From Alkalimonas delamerensis (GTDB lineage Bacteria; Pseudomonadota; Gammaproteobacteria; Enterobacterales; Alteromonadaceae), in contig NZ_JAUZVY010000001.1 in assembly GCF_030717955.1 (NCBI RefSeq), positions 124,001-188,000 of the forward strand: a stretch of DNA of 64,000 bases, given 5' to 3'. Both the position numbers and the translations under genes were made by a program. Shown here one piece after another: positions 1 through 7,329 of the stretch. How positions within the stretch are numbered: the stretch's first letter is position 1; each line of letters opens with the position of its first letter. The notes beneath the pieces are model-generated. The model saw only the letters and a program-made list of their open reading frames with translations, was not told the origin of the DNA and searched no databases.

Positions 1-849
1 GAGCCGAAGTTGGGCAAGTACGACCGCTCGGAAGCGACCGTGGACCTGGATAACCAGGGGCTGGAGCCGCTGCGAGCGGAAGAGAAGCGCGGTCTTATCG
101 GTGCCGGTTTAACCCTGGCGGCGTTGCTGGGCCTGCTGGCGCTGACCGTGGTGCCGGAAAATGGCGTTTTGCGTAACCCGGATACCGGTGGCGTGCTGGG
201 CTCGCCGTTTTTGCGTGGCATCGTGGTCTACATCTTTATCACCTTTGCCATTCCGGGCTTTGTCTACGGCAAAATTGCCGGCACCATGAAAAACGACAAA
301 GACGTGATCAATGCGATGTCGAAAAGCATCAGCTCGATGGGGCTTTACATTGTGCTGGTGTTCTTTGCTGCGCAGTTTGTTGCCTTCTTTGGCTGGACCA
401 ACTTAGGCACCATTTTTGCGGTTAAGGGCGCAACCTTCCTGCAGGAAATGGGGCTGACCGGGCCACTGCTGTTTGTGCTTTTTATTGCCATGTGTGGTTT
501 TGTCAATCTGATGCTGGGCTCGGCCTCGGCGCAGTGGGCCATTACCGCGCCGATTTTTGTGCCCATGCTGATGATCATCGGATACTCACCGGAAGTGGTG
601 CAGGCGGCCTACCGCATTGGTGACTCGGTCACCAACCTGATTACACCGATGATGAGCTACTTTGGCCTGATCCTGGCAGTCGCTGCCCGCTACAAAAAAG
701 AGATGGGCATCGGAACCCTGATTGCCACCATGTTGCCTTACACCATGGTGTTCTTTGTCGGTTGGGTCACGCTGTTTTGTGTTTGGGTCTTTGTGCTGGG
801 CTTGCCGGTTGGGCCGGGCTCACCGACTTACTACAGCTTCGAAGGCTAG
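1..849 (+). CDS. AbgT family transporter (partial, C-terminal part)
   Basis: The reading frame is open from the first base of the window, so the start lies upstream; about 282 C-terminal residues remain of a family whose members are usually near 510. The fragment has several long hydrophobic segments, with the conserved block GSASAQWAITAPIFVPML and the following DSVTNLITPMMSYFG, both typical of the AbgT family. Family members export antimetabolites such as sulfonamides or import p-aminobenzoyl-glutamate in the inner membrane; the substrate here cannot be told. It lies tail to tail with nagR and is closed by a hairpin at 869-896. Family assignment is secure. Confidence 0.88.
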   Translation, partial: EPKLGKYDRSEATVDLDNQGLEPLRAEEKRGLIGAGLTLAALLGLLALTVVPENGVLRNPDTGGVLGSPFLRGIVVYIFITFAIPGFVYGKIAGTMKNDKDVINAMSKSISSMGLYIVLVFFAAQFVAFFGWTNLGTIFAVKGATFLQEMGLTGPLLFVLFIAMCGFVNLMLGSASAQWAITAPIFVPMLMIIGYSPEVVQAAYRIGDSVTNLITPMMSYFGLILAVAARYKKEMGIGTLIATMLPYTMVFFVGWVTLFCVWVFVLGLPVGPGSPTYYSFEG

Positions 850-868
850 GGTCGTTTCCGACAAGACA

Positions 869-896
869 GGGCAGCGTCAGGCTGCCCTTTTCTTTT
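869..896 (+). terminator. Intrinsic terminator of the AbgT gene
   Basis: A 7-bp GC-rich stem (GGGCAGC / GCTGCCC, loop GTCAG) is followed by a T-rich run. It begins 20 bp after the AbgT stop codon, and its T-tract reaches the nagR stop on the other strand. Confidence 0.85.
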
Positions 897-1953
897 ATGG
901 CTTTGCGCTTTGGTTGCTGCTTTTCTCGCCGTCTAGTGGGCTGGTCGATTCCCGCACCAGCAGCTCCGGAATAAAGACCGGTTGTGCCTGGATTTGGGCT
1001 TTGTTGGCATTGGGGCGGGTGTGCTTAAACAACAGCTCTGCCGCCTGAGAGGCTATGGTGCTGTTCGGCTGATGGGCGGTGGTGAGCGGTGGCCAGGTCT
1101 GACGCGAGAAAGGGCTGTTCTCAAAGCCGGCAATGGACAGCTCGTCCGGAATACGAATGTTCATCAGCCGGGCACTGAACAAGGCACCGGCGGCAATTTC
1201 ATCGTTACAGGCAAAGACGGCACTGGGTCGTTTCGGCAACGCCATCAGCTTTTTAGCGCCTTCCACCCCGGACTCAAACGAATAATGGCCAGGGACGATG
1301 TACTTGGGGTTGACCGTTAAGCCGCGCTTGGTCAGGGCCGCTTTAAAGCCGGCTAAACGCTCGCCACTGGAGCTGTGCTCTTCGTCACCGCATAAAAAGG
1401 CGATGTCGGTGTGGCCGAGCTCAAGCAGATGATTGGTGATTTTAAAGGCGGCGGTAAAGTCATCAATCAACACACAGTTGTGCACGCCAGGCGATGGCGT
1501 TGAGCCCGATACAATGCGGACAAAGTCGACCTTCATATCTTCCAGCGCTTCTGCAATGTGCGGCATCTCGGAAAAAGGCGGCGTCAGGATAAGACCCGCC
1601 AGTCTTGATTTGGTGACCAGTTCTTTCACTTCGTCCACAATACCGGGGGATTTGGCATTGGTGGGGTGGATCAGCAGCTCGTAACCATGCTTTTTGCAGC
1701 TATCCAGCAAGCCCTTTTGCATATCAATGATGTAATAGGCATTGGGATTGTCGTAGATGTAGCCAATGCTGTACGAGCGGGTGCTGGCCAGATTGCGGGC
1801 CGCCGCGTTGGGTTGGTAATGCAGCTCGTTGATGGCCGCCATCACCTTGTCGAAGGTATCTTTGCGAACCGAAGGTTCATTGTTCATCACCCGGGAGACG
1901 GTTTTAATCGACACTCCGGCCTGTTTGGCCACATCATTGATGGTGACTTTCAT
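895..1953 (-). CDS. nagR: LacI-family repressor of N-acetylglucosamine/chitin utilisation (NagR-like)
   Basis: A 352-residue LacI/GalR protein. Residues 3-50 form the helix-turn-helix and hinge helix (TINDVAKQAGVSIKTVSRVM, then YQPNAAARNLAS), and the rest is a periplasmic-binding-protein-like effector domain. It sits beside the GlcNAc genes, and matching 14-bp palindromes occur at the promoters of the TonB receptor, hexosaminidase/nagK and nagB. This fits the NagR repressors described in Shewanella and other Alteromonadales, which release DNA when GlcNAc metabolites bind; the effector here is inferred. Its own promoter carries an imperfect operator, suggesting autoregulation. Role is inferred from family plus context. 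Confidence 0.87.
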   Translation of the reverse strand: MKVTINDVAKQAGVSIKTVSRVMNNEPSVRKDTFDKVMAAINELHYQPNAAARNLASTRSYSIGYIYDNPNAYYIIDMQKGLLDSCKKHGYELLIHPTNAKSPGIVDEVKELVTKSRLAGLILTPPFSEMPHIAEALEDMKVDFVRIVSGSTPSPGVHNCVLIDDFTAAFKITNHLLELGHTDIAFLCGDEEHSSSGERLAGFKAALTKRGLTVNPKYIVPGHYSFESGVEGAKKLMALPKRPSAVFACNDEIAAGALFSARLMNIRIPDELSIAGFENSPFSRQTWPPLTTAHQPNSTIASQAAELLFKHTRPNANKAQIQAQPVFIPELLVRESTSPLDGEKSSNQSAKP

Positions 1954-2030
1954 GCAGCATCCTTTGTTGTTTTGGTTTTGGCAGAACGCAGTAACGGCAG
2001 CAGGTAAGTGGGCCTACTGGCAAGTAACGA

Positions 2031-2053
2031 TGACAGCGCTGGTCAAAATTATA
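2031..2053 (-). promoter_or_regulatory. nagR promoter -10 with imperfect NagR-type operator
   Basis: On the minus strand an extended -10 (TGCTATAAT; TATAAT at 2048-2053) is followed after three bases by TGACCAGCGCTGTCA (2031-2045). That is the NagR-type palindrome with one extra base in the left arm. It would overlap the nagR transcription start, as expected for an autoregulatory operator. No good -35 is visible. Confidence 0.6.
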
Positions 2054-2257
2054 GCATCATTGTGATAGTGATACGCTTTTTTTGACCGAATCGCAAGCAA
2101 TCTGGCCATCTGGATGCGTCCTTGCACAGCTGATTTGTTGTAAATAAAGTAGGGACAACCCTTTGTTTAGCTGGGTTTTGCCCGGTGTTTTACCGAGGAA
2201 GAGCAGTGAGCCAGCTGGCGCCATTTGGAAATAGTTGAAATTTTCATCGATTTTGGT

Positions 2258-2286
2258 TTGCAATCGCAAATTTTTTTGTGTAAGTT
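2258..2286 (+). promoter_or_regulatory. Candidate sigma70 promoter of the TonB-dependent receptor gene
   Basis: TTGCAA at 2258-2263 and TAAGTT at 2281-2286 are separated by 17 bp, and a TG-rich stretch precedes the -10. The NagR-type operator lies just downstream. The rest of the 412-bp gap between nagR and the receptor gene (1954-2366) holds the nagR promoter and otherwise nothing I can recognise. Confidence 0.5.
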
Positions 2287-2291
2287 TAATT

Positions 2292-2313
2292 TTAATGACA
2301 GCGTTGTCATTAA
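2292..2313 (+). promoter_or_regulatory. NagR-type operator at the TonB receptor promoter
   Basis: The core TGACAGCGTTGTCA (2296-2309) is extended symmetrically by TTAA on the left and TTAA on the right; a single base pair breaks the dyad. It covers the predicted transcription start and ends 53 bp before the receptor ATG. Confidence 0.85.
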
Positions 2314-2366
2314 GGATCAGGAATAATAAAGACAGCAGATGACAATAAGAGGAACGGGAGAAGCTT

Positions 2367-5042
2367 ATGTCCAGCAATAAAATCAACAAGTGTGCCCTGG
2401 CGGTAAAAATGGGCTTAATGGCTGGGGCCTTGAGTCTTAGCATGCCAGCCATGGCCAATGACGGGGTCACTGAAGACAATGTCGAAGTGATTCAGGTACG
2501 TGGTATTCGTGCTTCGCAGGAAGCCAACCTGAATGCGAAACGTTTTGCCAATGCCGTTGTCGACGTGGTAACTGCAGAAGATGTCGGTAAGTTTCCGGAT
2601 AAAAACGTGGCTGAATCCTTGTCACGGATCACGGGGGTGGGTGTAAGTCGTGAATTCGGGGAAGGTGAAAAAATTACCATTCGTGGTGCCAGCTCTGCAA
2701 CCAACCGCACCTTGCTCAATGGCCAGACCATCGCTACTGCAGATTGGTTTATTCTGGATGCGCCAGGTCGTAGCTTTAACTACACCATGTTGCCATCTGC
2801 TCTCGTTTCGGATTTAGAAGTCTATAAGTCGCCAATGGCGCGCATTGATGAAGGCTCCATTGGGGGTACTGTTGTTCTGCGCACTCGTCGTCCGCTCAAT
2901 CTGGATGCCAACACCGTCAACCTGGGTGTTGAAATGCAGTACACGGAAACCTCTGGAAATTGGGATCCTCAGCTTTCCGGCTTGTATTCCTGGAAAAACG
3001 AGGATGAAACCTTTGGTGTGTTGGTTTCAGCCATGCGCCAGGATCGTGACTTTGTCCGTCAAGGCTTTGAGGTGTTGGGTTGGCCGGATAATCCCGATTT
3101 GGAGCTCAAAGTCCCCAGCCACATTGGTGTGGCGCGTTTTCAACAAAAGCGTCAGCGCGAAACGGTGTTTGCATCCTTTCAATTTGCTCCAAGCCATGAG
3201 TGGGATATCACCTTCAATGCCCTGAACTCCAAAGTGGATGCGGACAACCAAAACTCAAACTGGCTGATTTTTGTCAACAATGATGCAGCCAGCCTGGGCG
3301 GGCTAACCACCATCGATAACAGCATTGTGGCGGGCTCTGTAGCCGATGGTGGAACTTCTGCATTTAACTTTATCAATCGGGTTGCCTCGACCGAAACCCG
3401 CTCGCTGGATTTGGACATCAACTACAGTGGCGATGACTTTGAAGTTCATGCCCAGGTCGGAAGCACCCGTGCTAAAGGGGGGACACTGCGCGAAACCTCA
3501 TGGGAATATGGCGCAGCAACCGGCTACAACTTTGATTTGCGCGGCTCGACCCCATCGGCCAGCACTGACGTCGACGCGACCGATGCCAGCCAGTTCAATG
3601 CGGGTTGGATCTGGGGTGGTGAAAAGCCCACGACCGATCGGGAGAATTATGCTCAACTGGACTTGAGCTTTCCAGTGCAAGCCGGTGCCTTTACAGACAT
3701 CCATGCCGGTGTGAAATACCGGGCCGCCAAGCGAACTCAAGATCGCATTGCCTACAGCTGGCATGGTCCCAACACCTTGAGCGACGAGAGCCTGGCGCCG
3801 GATTGGCCGGTTTATCTGCAGTATATTTTTGATAGCTGCCCAACCATGGCCGATTGCGGCCTGACTCAGGGCACCCATCATATTGATGCTGTTGTTAGTG
3901 GCAATATGACGCAGCAAATTGCGCACAACCGTGCCCGCATGGAAGAAATCGCCTTTGTCGGGTTAAACGGCGTACCGGCCGATTATGCGCGCTCACTGAT
4001 TCTGGATGAGAACTGGGCGGTGGAAGAGGACATTACTGCCCTATACATTCAGGGTGACTTCGAGGGCGACAACTTCCGAGGCAATGTCGGGGTACGTTAT
4101 GTCGATACCCGTCAGACCTCCGGCGGCTATGAGTTTTCCGGTGATAGCTGGGGCTTTCTGACCATTGACCGTGACTGGCTAACGCCAGCTGAGCTGGCCT
4201 GGGTTGAGCAAAAAAATAATTACCAGGAAATTTTGCCTAGTTTTAACCTGGCTTATGATTTGGCCGATGACACCATCTTACGTTTTGGTGCAGCCCGGGT
4301 GATGGCGCGGCAAAATTGGAACGATATTTCAACGTCCATTACCTATGGCTCGCTGAATGTAGCCCAACCCACCGGTACGGCCAGCAACCCCGGCTTAAAG
4401 CCAATCATAGCCGACCAATTTGATGTGGCCTATGAGTGGTACTTTAACCCGCAATCTGTCTTGGCCGCGACGCTGTTTTACAAGCGCATTAAAAGCTACC
4501 GCAGCTTCAGTACCTTTGTCGATCAGCGCTACTGGGAAGAGGGTGACCAGATGGTTGATGTGACCTTCACTCGTCCTGAAAATGGACCTGGTGGCTCGAC
4601 CAAAGGCCTGGAGCTGACTTATCAGCAAGCTTTTGGTGAGCACTTTGGTGTGATTGCCAACTACACTTACACCGATGCTAAGCGCAGCGAAACGCGTGAT
4701 GAAAGCATGCCAGGATCGGGCTTGGTGGAAGGCACTTCGGATCATATGTACAACCTGACCGCCTACTATGAAACTGACCTGTTCAGCGCCCGTTTAATGT
4801 ACAACTACCGCACTGAGTGGTACAAAGGTTTGCACTTCAATGGCTCTGAGCTGTGGAATGACAACTATGGTCAACTGGATGCCAGCTTCACCTACAATGT
4901 GTCGGACAATGTCAGCTTAGCGTTGGAGGCCATCAACCTGACCAATGAGCAGGTGCTGGAGTACAACACCAACAAAGCACGTACTTTCTCTATTTATGAG
5001 AATGGCCGTCGCTTCGTGGCAGGCATCCGGGTCGCTTTCTAA
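2367..5042 (+). CDS. TonB-dependent outer-membrane receptor, probable chitooligosaccharide/GlcNAc importer
   Basis: An 891-residue protein with a signal peptide (about residues 1-30, ending MPAMA), a TonB-box-like stretch near residue 40 (VEVIQVRG), a plug domain (about 50-165, with ESLSRITGVGVSRE and TIRGASS) and a large beta-barrel ending in the aromatic C-terminus VAGIRVAF. Such receptors use proton-motive force via TonB-ExbBD to import large ligands. The substrate is inferred from the NagR-type operator directly upstream and the neighbouring hexosaminidase and nag genes. There is no N-terminal STN signalling domain, so it should not signal to an anti-sigma factor. Its own terminator separates it partly from the cupin gene. 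Confidence 0.9.
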   Translation: MSSNKINKCALAVKMGLMAGALSLSMPAMANDGVTEDNVEVIQVRGIRASQEANLNAKRFANAVVDVVTAEDVGKFPDKNVAESLSRITGVGVSREFGEGEKITIRGASSATNRTLLNGQTIATADWFILDAPGRSFNYTMLPSALVSDLEVYKSPMARIDEGSIGGTVVLRTRRPLNLDANTVNLGVEMQYTETSGNWDPQLSGLYSWKNEDETFGVLVSAMRQDRDFVRQGFEVLGWPDNPDLELKVPSHIGVARFQQKRQRETVFASFQFAPSHEWDITFNALNSKVDADNQNSNWLIFVNNDAASLGGLTTIDNSIVAGSVADGGTSAFNFINRVASTETRSLDLDINYSGDDFEVHAQVGSTRAKGGTLRETSWEYGAATGYNFDLRGSTPSASTDVDATDASQFNAGWIWGGEKPTTDRENYAQLDLSFPVQAGAFTDIHAGVKYRAAKRTQDRIAYSWHGPNTLSDESLAPDWPVYLQYIFDSCPTMADCGLTQGTHHIDAVVSGNMTQQIAHNRARMEEIAFVGLNGVPADYARSLILDENWAVEEDITALYIQGDFEGDNFRGNVGVRYVDTRQTSGGYEFSGDSWGFLTIDRDWLTPAELAWVEQKNNYQEILPSFNLAYDLADDTILRFGAARVMARQNWNDISTSITYGSLNVAQPTGTASNPGLKPIIADQFDVAYEWYFNPQSVLAATLFYKRIKSYRSFSTFVDQRYWEEGDQMVDVTFTRPENGPGGSTKGLELTYQQAFGEHFGVIANYTYTDAKRSETRDESMPGSGLVEGTSDHMYNLTAYYETDLFSARLMYNYRTEWYKGLHFNGSELWNDNYGQLDASFTYNVSDNVSLALEAINLTNEQVLEYNTNKARTFSIYENGRRFVAGIRVAF

Positions 5043-5064
5043 ACAGGTTACCCGACGGATTAGA

Positions 5065-5096
5065 AAGGGCTACCATCCAGTGTAGCCCTTTTTTTA
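5065..5096 (+). terminator. Intrinsic terminator after the TonB receptor gene
   Basis: An inverted repeat (AAGGGCTAC / GTAGCCCTT, loop CATCCAGT) is followed by a T run. It lies 13 bp before the cupin gene, so cupin-sapC expression either needs read-through or is attenuated relative to the receptor. Confidence 0.8.
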
Positions 5097-5108
5097 TCAG
5101 GAGTTGAC

Positions 5109-6146
5109 ATGACCCGAGCTATTCGCAGTTGGCAGGCACCAACCTCAGAGGTGTTCTTTAACGAAATTTGGCCGCTGCAACAGCCTGCTGTGTTAAAAGG
5201 CCTGGTTGCAAACTGGCCTGCAGTGCAGCAAGGGCTGCAGTCGGATGGGGCTCTAGGCAGGTACCTGCATGGTTTTGATAACGGCCATGAAGTCACAACC
5301 TTGCTACTTGCGGCTGAAACGAAAGGGCAAATCGGCTACCAGCCACAGCTGGATGGTTTCAATTTTGAGCGACGGCACTATCCTGTATCGGCTATTGTGG
5401 CACAACTGATTCAAACTCAGGGGCAAGCGCAAGCCGTACGCATAGCGGCACAAAGTGCTTTAGTGCATCAGTGCTTGCCTGGCTTTGAGCAAGACAATGT
5501 TAACCCATTATTGCCCAGTGAGGTGAGGCCACGGATTTGGCTCGGCAACCGGGTGATGGTGCCGGCGCATTTTGATGATGCGGATAATCTGGCCTGCGTG
5601 GTTGCCGGCCGGCGGCGCTTTACCTTATTCCCACCAGAGCAGATCGGTAATATGTACATTGGGCCGCTCGATTATGCGCCAACCGGAACGCCTATCAGCC
5701 TGGTGAACTTTTCTGAACCGGATTTGCAACGTTACCCCAAAGCAACTGAAGCTCTGGCCCATGCTCAGGTCGCTGAGTTGGAACCAGGCGACGCACTCTA
5801 TATTCCAGCTTTGTGGTGGCATCAGGTGGAATCCTGTTCGGACCTCAGCTTGTTGTGCAACTATTGGTGGAATGGCTCGATTGGCAACGCTGACAACAGA
5901 GGCAGTCCATTTGCGGCCTTGTTGCATAGTCTGCTGCAACTGCGGCAACTACCCGAAGCACAGAAGAAGTCCTGGCAAGCCGTTTTTTTGCATTACTTGA
6001 ATACCGGTGAGGCTGAACTGACGCATATCCCAAAAAGTAAGCGGGGTGTACTGGCTGAAGGCAGCTGTCCGAGAGAGCAAGAAATTTATCGTTGGCTGGT
6101 TAATGAGTTACAGCAATATGTAAACGCTCAACAAGGCTCCGGCTAA
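5109..6146 (+). CDS. Cupin-like (JmjC/FIH-type) protein associated with TonB receptor loci
   Basis: A 345-residue cytosolic protein with no signal peptide. It has a Cupin_8/JmjC-type double-stranded beta-helix: the likely iron site is the HxD of PAHFDDADN (about residue 155) with a distal histidine in ALWWHQVES (about 237). The family contains 2-oxoglutarate/Fe(II) hydroxylases related to FIH. Members often lie next to TonB receptors, SapC-like proteins and flavin tryptophan halogenases in polysaccharide-utilisation loci of Alteromonadales and Xanthomonadales, but their substrate is not settled. Here it lies between the receptor and the SapC gene. No halogenase is present in the window. Confidence 0.82.
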   Translation: MTRAIRSWQAPTSEVFFNEIWPLQQPAVLKGLVANWPAVQQGLQSDGALGRYLHGFDNGHEVTTLLLAAETKGQIGYQPQLDGFNFERRHYPVSAIVAQLIQTQGQAQAVRIAAQSALVHQCLPGFEQDNVNPLLPSEVRPRIWLGNRVMVPAHFDDADNLACVVAGRRRFTLFPPEQIGNMYIGPLDYAPTGTPISLVNFSEPDLQRYPKATEALAHAQVAELEPGDALYIPALWWHQVESCSDLSLLCNYWWNGSIGNADNRGSPFAALLHSLLQLRQLPEAQKKSWQAVFLHYLNTGEAELTHIPKSKRGVLAEGSCPREQEIYRWLVNELQQYVNAQQGSG

Positions 6147-6249
6147 AACCCTGCACAAAGTTTTGCTGTTTTGGGCTGGCTGAAAGCCGCAAACTGCAGT
6201 AAGGTAGGCAAGCGATTTTTTTGTACACAACAGGACGTATGGATTTTTT

Positions 6250-6984
6250 ATGACTACGAAGATAGTTCCTCTTTCCAAAGAGCAGCACCAAGGGCTGCGA
6301 GTTAATTTCAAACAACCTTTTGCGCATATTGCTTCTGAACATTTGTTGCCAGTCGTGGTGCATGAGTTTGGTCCGACAGCGGCAGTGTTTCCCATTGTTT
6401 TTGTCAAAAACAACGACTCCGGCAATTTCCAGCCTGTCGCTTTAATGGGCCTGGAGCAAGGTCAAAACCTGTATTTGCAAGATGATCAAATGCAGGTTTC
6501 TTACGTGCCACTAGCTGCTCGTAATTACCCATTTTTCCTGACCCCGGATCCGGAAAACGACAAGCAACTGACCATCGGTATCGATGAAAACAGCCCGCGG
6601 CTGGGTAAAGACGAAGGCGAAGCGCTGTATACGGAGCAAGGTGAAGAGTCTGAGCTGCTGCAACGCGCCAAACAGCAATTGGCCGATTTCTTTGATACCA
6701 GCCGGGCAACCCGCACCTTTGTTGAAAAATTGACCGAGCTGAACTTGCTGGAAGGTAAAACCCTGACAGTGCAGATCAATGGCCAGAAGCGTGAAATCAA
6801 CGGTCTTTTCCTGATCGATGAGAAAAAGCTGAATGAGCTAACGGATGAGCAGTTTGTCGAGCTGCGTAAGCAAGGCTACCTGGCGGCTATCTATGCCCAC
6901 ATGCTGTCGATCCAGCAAGTGCAGCGTTTAACGCGCTGGCAGAGTGAGCGCGAAGCCCCTGCGGCGCAGGCTGCCAACGGCTAA
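6250..6984 (+). CDS. SapC family protein
   Basis: A 244-residue soluble protein matching the SapC family by its N-terminal pattern (VPLSKEQHQGLRV), the central RNYPFFLTP with a negatively charged stretch, and the C-terminal helical segment with AHMLSIQQVQRL. The family name comes from a Campylobacter S-layer locus, but proteobacterial members cluster with TonB receptors and cupin proteins in sugar-uptake loci, with unknown biochemistry. The start is the ATG at 6250; an upstream ATG at 6239 stops after four codons. The 103-bp gap before it contains no terminator, so it is probably co-transcribed with the cupin gene. A terminator follows at 7001. Confidence 0.85.
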   Translation: MTTKIVPLSKEQHQGLRVNFKQPFAHIASEHLLPVVVHEFGPTAAVFPIVFVKNNDSGNFQPVALMGLEQGQNLYLQDDQMQVSYVPLAARNYPFFLTPDPENDKQLTIGIDENSPRLGKDEGEALYTEQGEESELLQRAKQQLADFFDTSRATRTFVEKLTELNLLEGKTLTVQINGQKREINGLFLIDEKKLNELTDEQFVELRKQGYLAAIYAHMLSIQQVQRLTRWQSEREAPAAQAANG

Positions 6985-7000
6985 CCGTGTTTTTGTATTG

Positions 7001-7028
7001 AAAAAGGGCCGGCAGGCCCTTTTTTTTA
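7001..7028 (+). terminator. Intrinsic terminator after sapC
   Basis: The stem AAGGGCC / GGCCCTT with loop GGCA is followed by eight T's and preceded by an A run. It cleanly separates the receptor-cupin-SapC unit from the promoter at 7037. Confidence 0.88.
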
Positions 7029-7036
7029 TCCAACAC

Positions 7037-7065
7037 TTGCATTGCTGAAAAAAACAGCATATAGT
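7037..7065 (+). promoter_or_regulatory. Strong sigma70-type promoter with no protein gene behind it
   Basis: TTGCAT (7037-7042), a 17-bp spacer and TATAGT (7060-7065). The expected transcription start is about 7071-7073, exactly at the edge of the NagR-type operator. The next protein gene is on the opposite strand, so this promoter serves the non-coding unit 7072-7284. Confidence 0.75.
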
Positions 7066-7071
7066 TTCTTT

Positions 7072-7085
7072 TGACAGCGCTGTCA
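7072..7085 (+). promoter_or_regulatory. Perfect NagR-type operator
   Basis: TGACAGCGCTGTCA is a perfect 14-bp palindrome six bases downstream of the -10. A degenerate copy (TGGCAGCGCTTGGG, 7094-7107) lies 22 bp further on centre to centre, about two helical turns. Confidence 0.85.
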
Positions 7086-7253
7086 TCCTGAGTTGGCAGC
7101 GCTTGGGTGTCTCACCGCACCCACTCCCTGGGATTCTGATGATGCCGGATCAGAGTGTAAGTCCCTGGTGTTTGTTATTGGTAGTTGGTAATAAACACCC
7201 ACGGCAGACACGGATGTTGAGTTGATTGCCAATCCTTTATCCAAGGGTCATTT

Positions 7254-7284
7254 GCCAGCAAAGCTTGCTTTGCTGGCTTTTTTT
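7254..7284 (+). terminator. Intrinsic terminator of the candidate small RNA
   Basis: A perfect 10-bp stem, GCCAGCAAAG / CTTTGCTGGC, with loop CTTG and seven T's at 7278-7284. It is the second plus-strand terminator in a row and has no plus-strand protein gene before it. Confidence 0.85.
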
Positions 7285-7289
7285 GCTAT

Positions 7290-7315
7290 AAAAAAAGCCC
7301 CGCAGCTGCGGGGCT
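7290..7315 (-). terminator. Intrinsic terminator of the hexosaminidase gene
   Basis: A GC-rich inverted repeat, AGCCCCGCAG / CTGCGGGGCT (7296-7315), is followed on the minus strand by a T run (plus-strand A's at 7290-7296). It lies 15 bp past the hexosaminidase stop. Confidence 0.85.
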
Positions 7316-7329
7316 CTGGGCTTGAAAAG

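Larger units (their letters stand above)
7072..7284 (+). ncRNA. Candidate NagR-controlled small RNA
   Basis: This unit of about 213 nt is bounded by its own promoter (7037-7065) and its own terminator (7254-7284), with a separate upstream terminator for sapC. Predicted local stems are GGGTG/CACCC near 7105-7123, TCTGAT/ATCAGA near 7135-7155, and GGTGTTT/AAACACC near 7167-7199. The 3' end is a 10-bp stem with seven T's, the shape favoured by Hfq-bound RNAs; hfq is elsewhere in this window. The only internal frame worth noting is 7139-7225 (28 codons, starting ATGATG, weak ribosome site). I recognise no known RNA family. Expression and targets are inferred only. Confidence 0.6.

Noticed and set aside
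7139..7225. 28-codon frame (ATGATG...) inside the candidate small RNA
   Set aside because: Weak ribosome site and no signature; kept as an alternative within the RNA finding, not as a gene.
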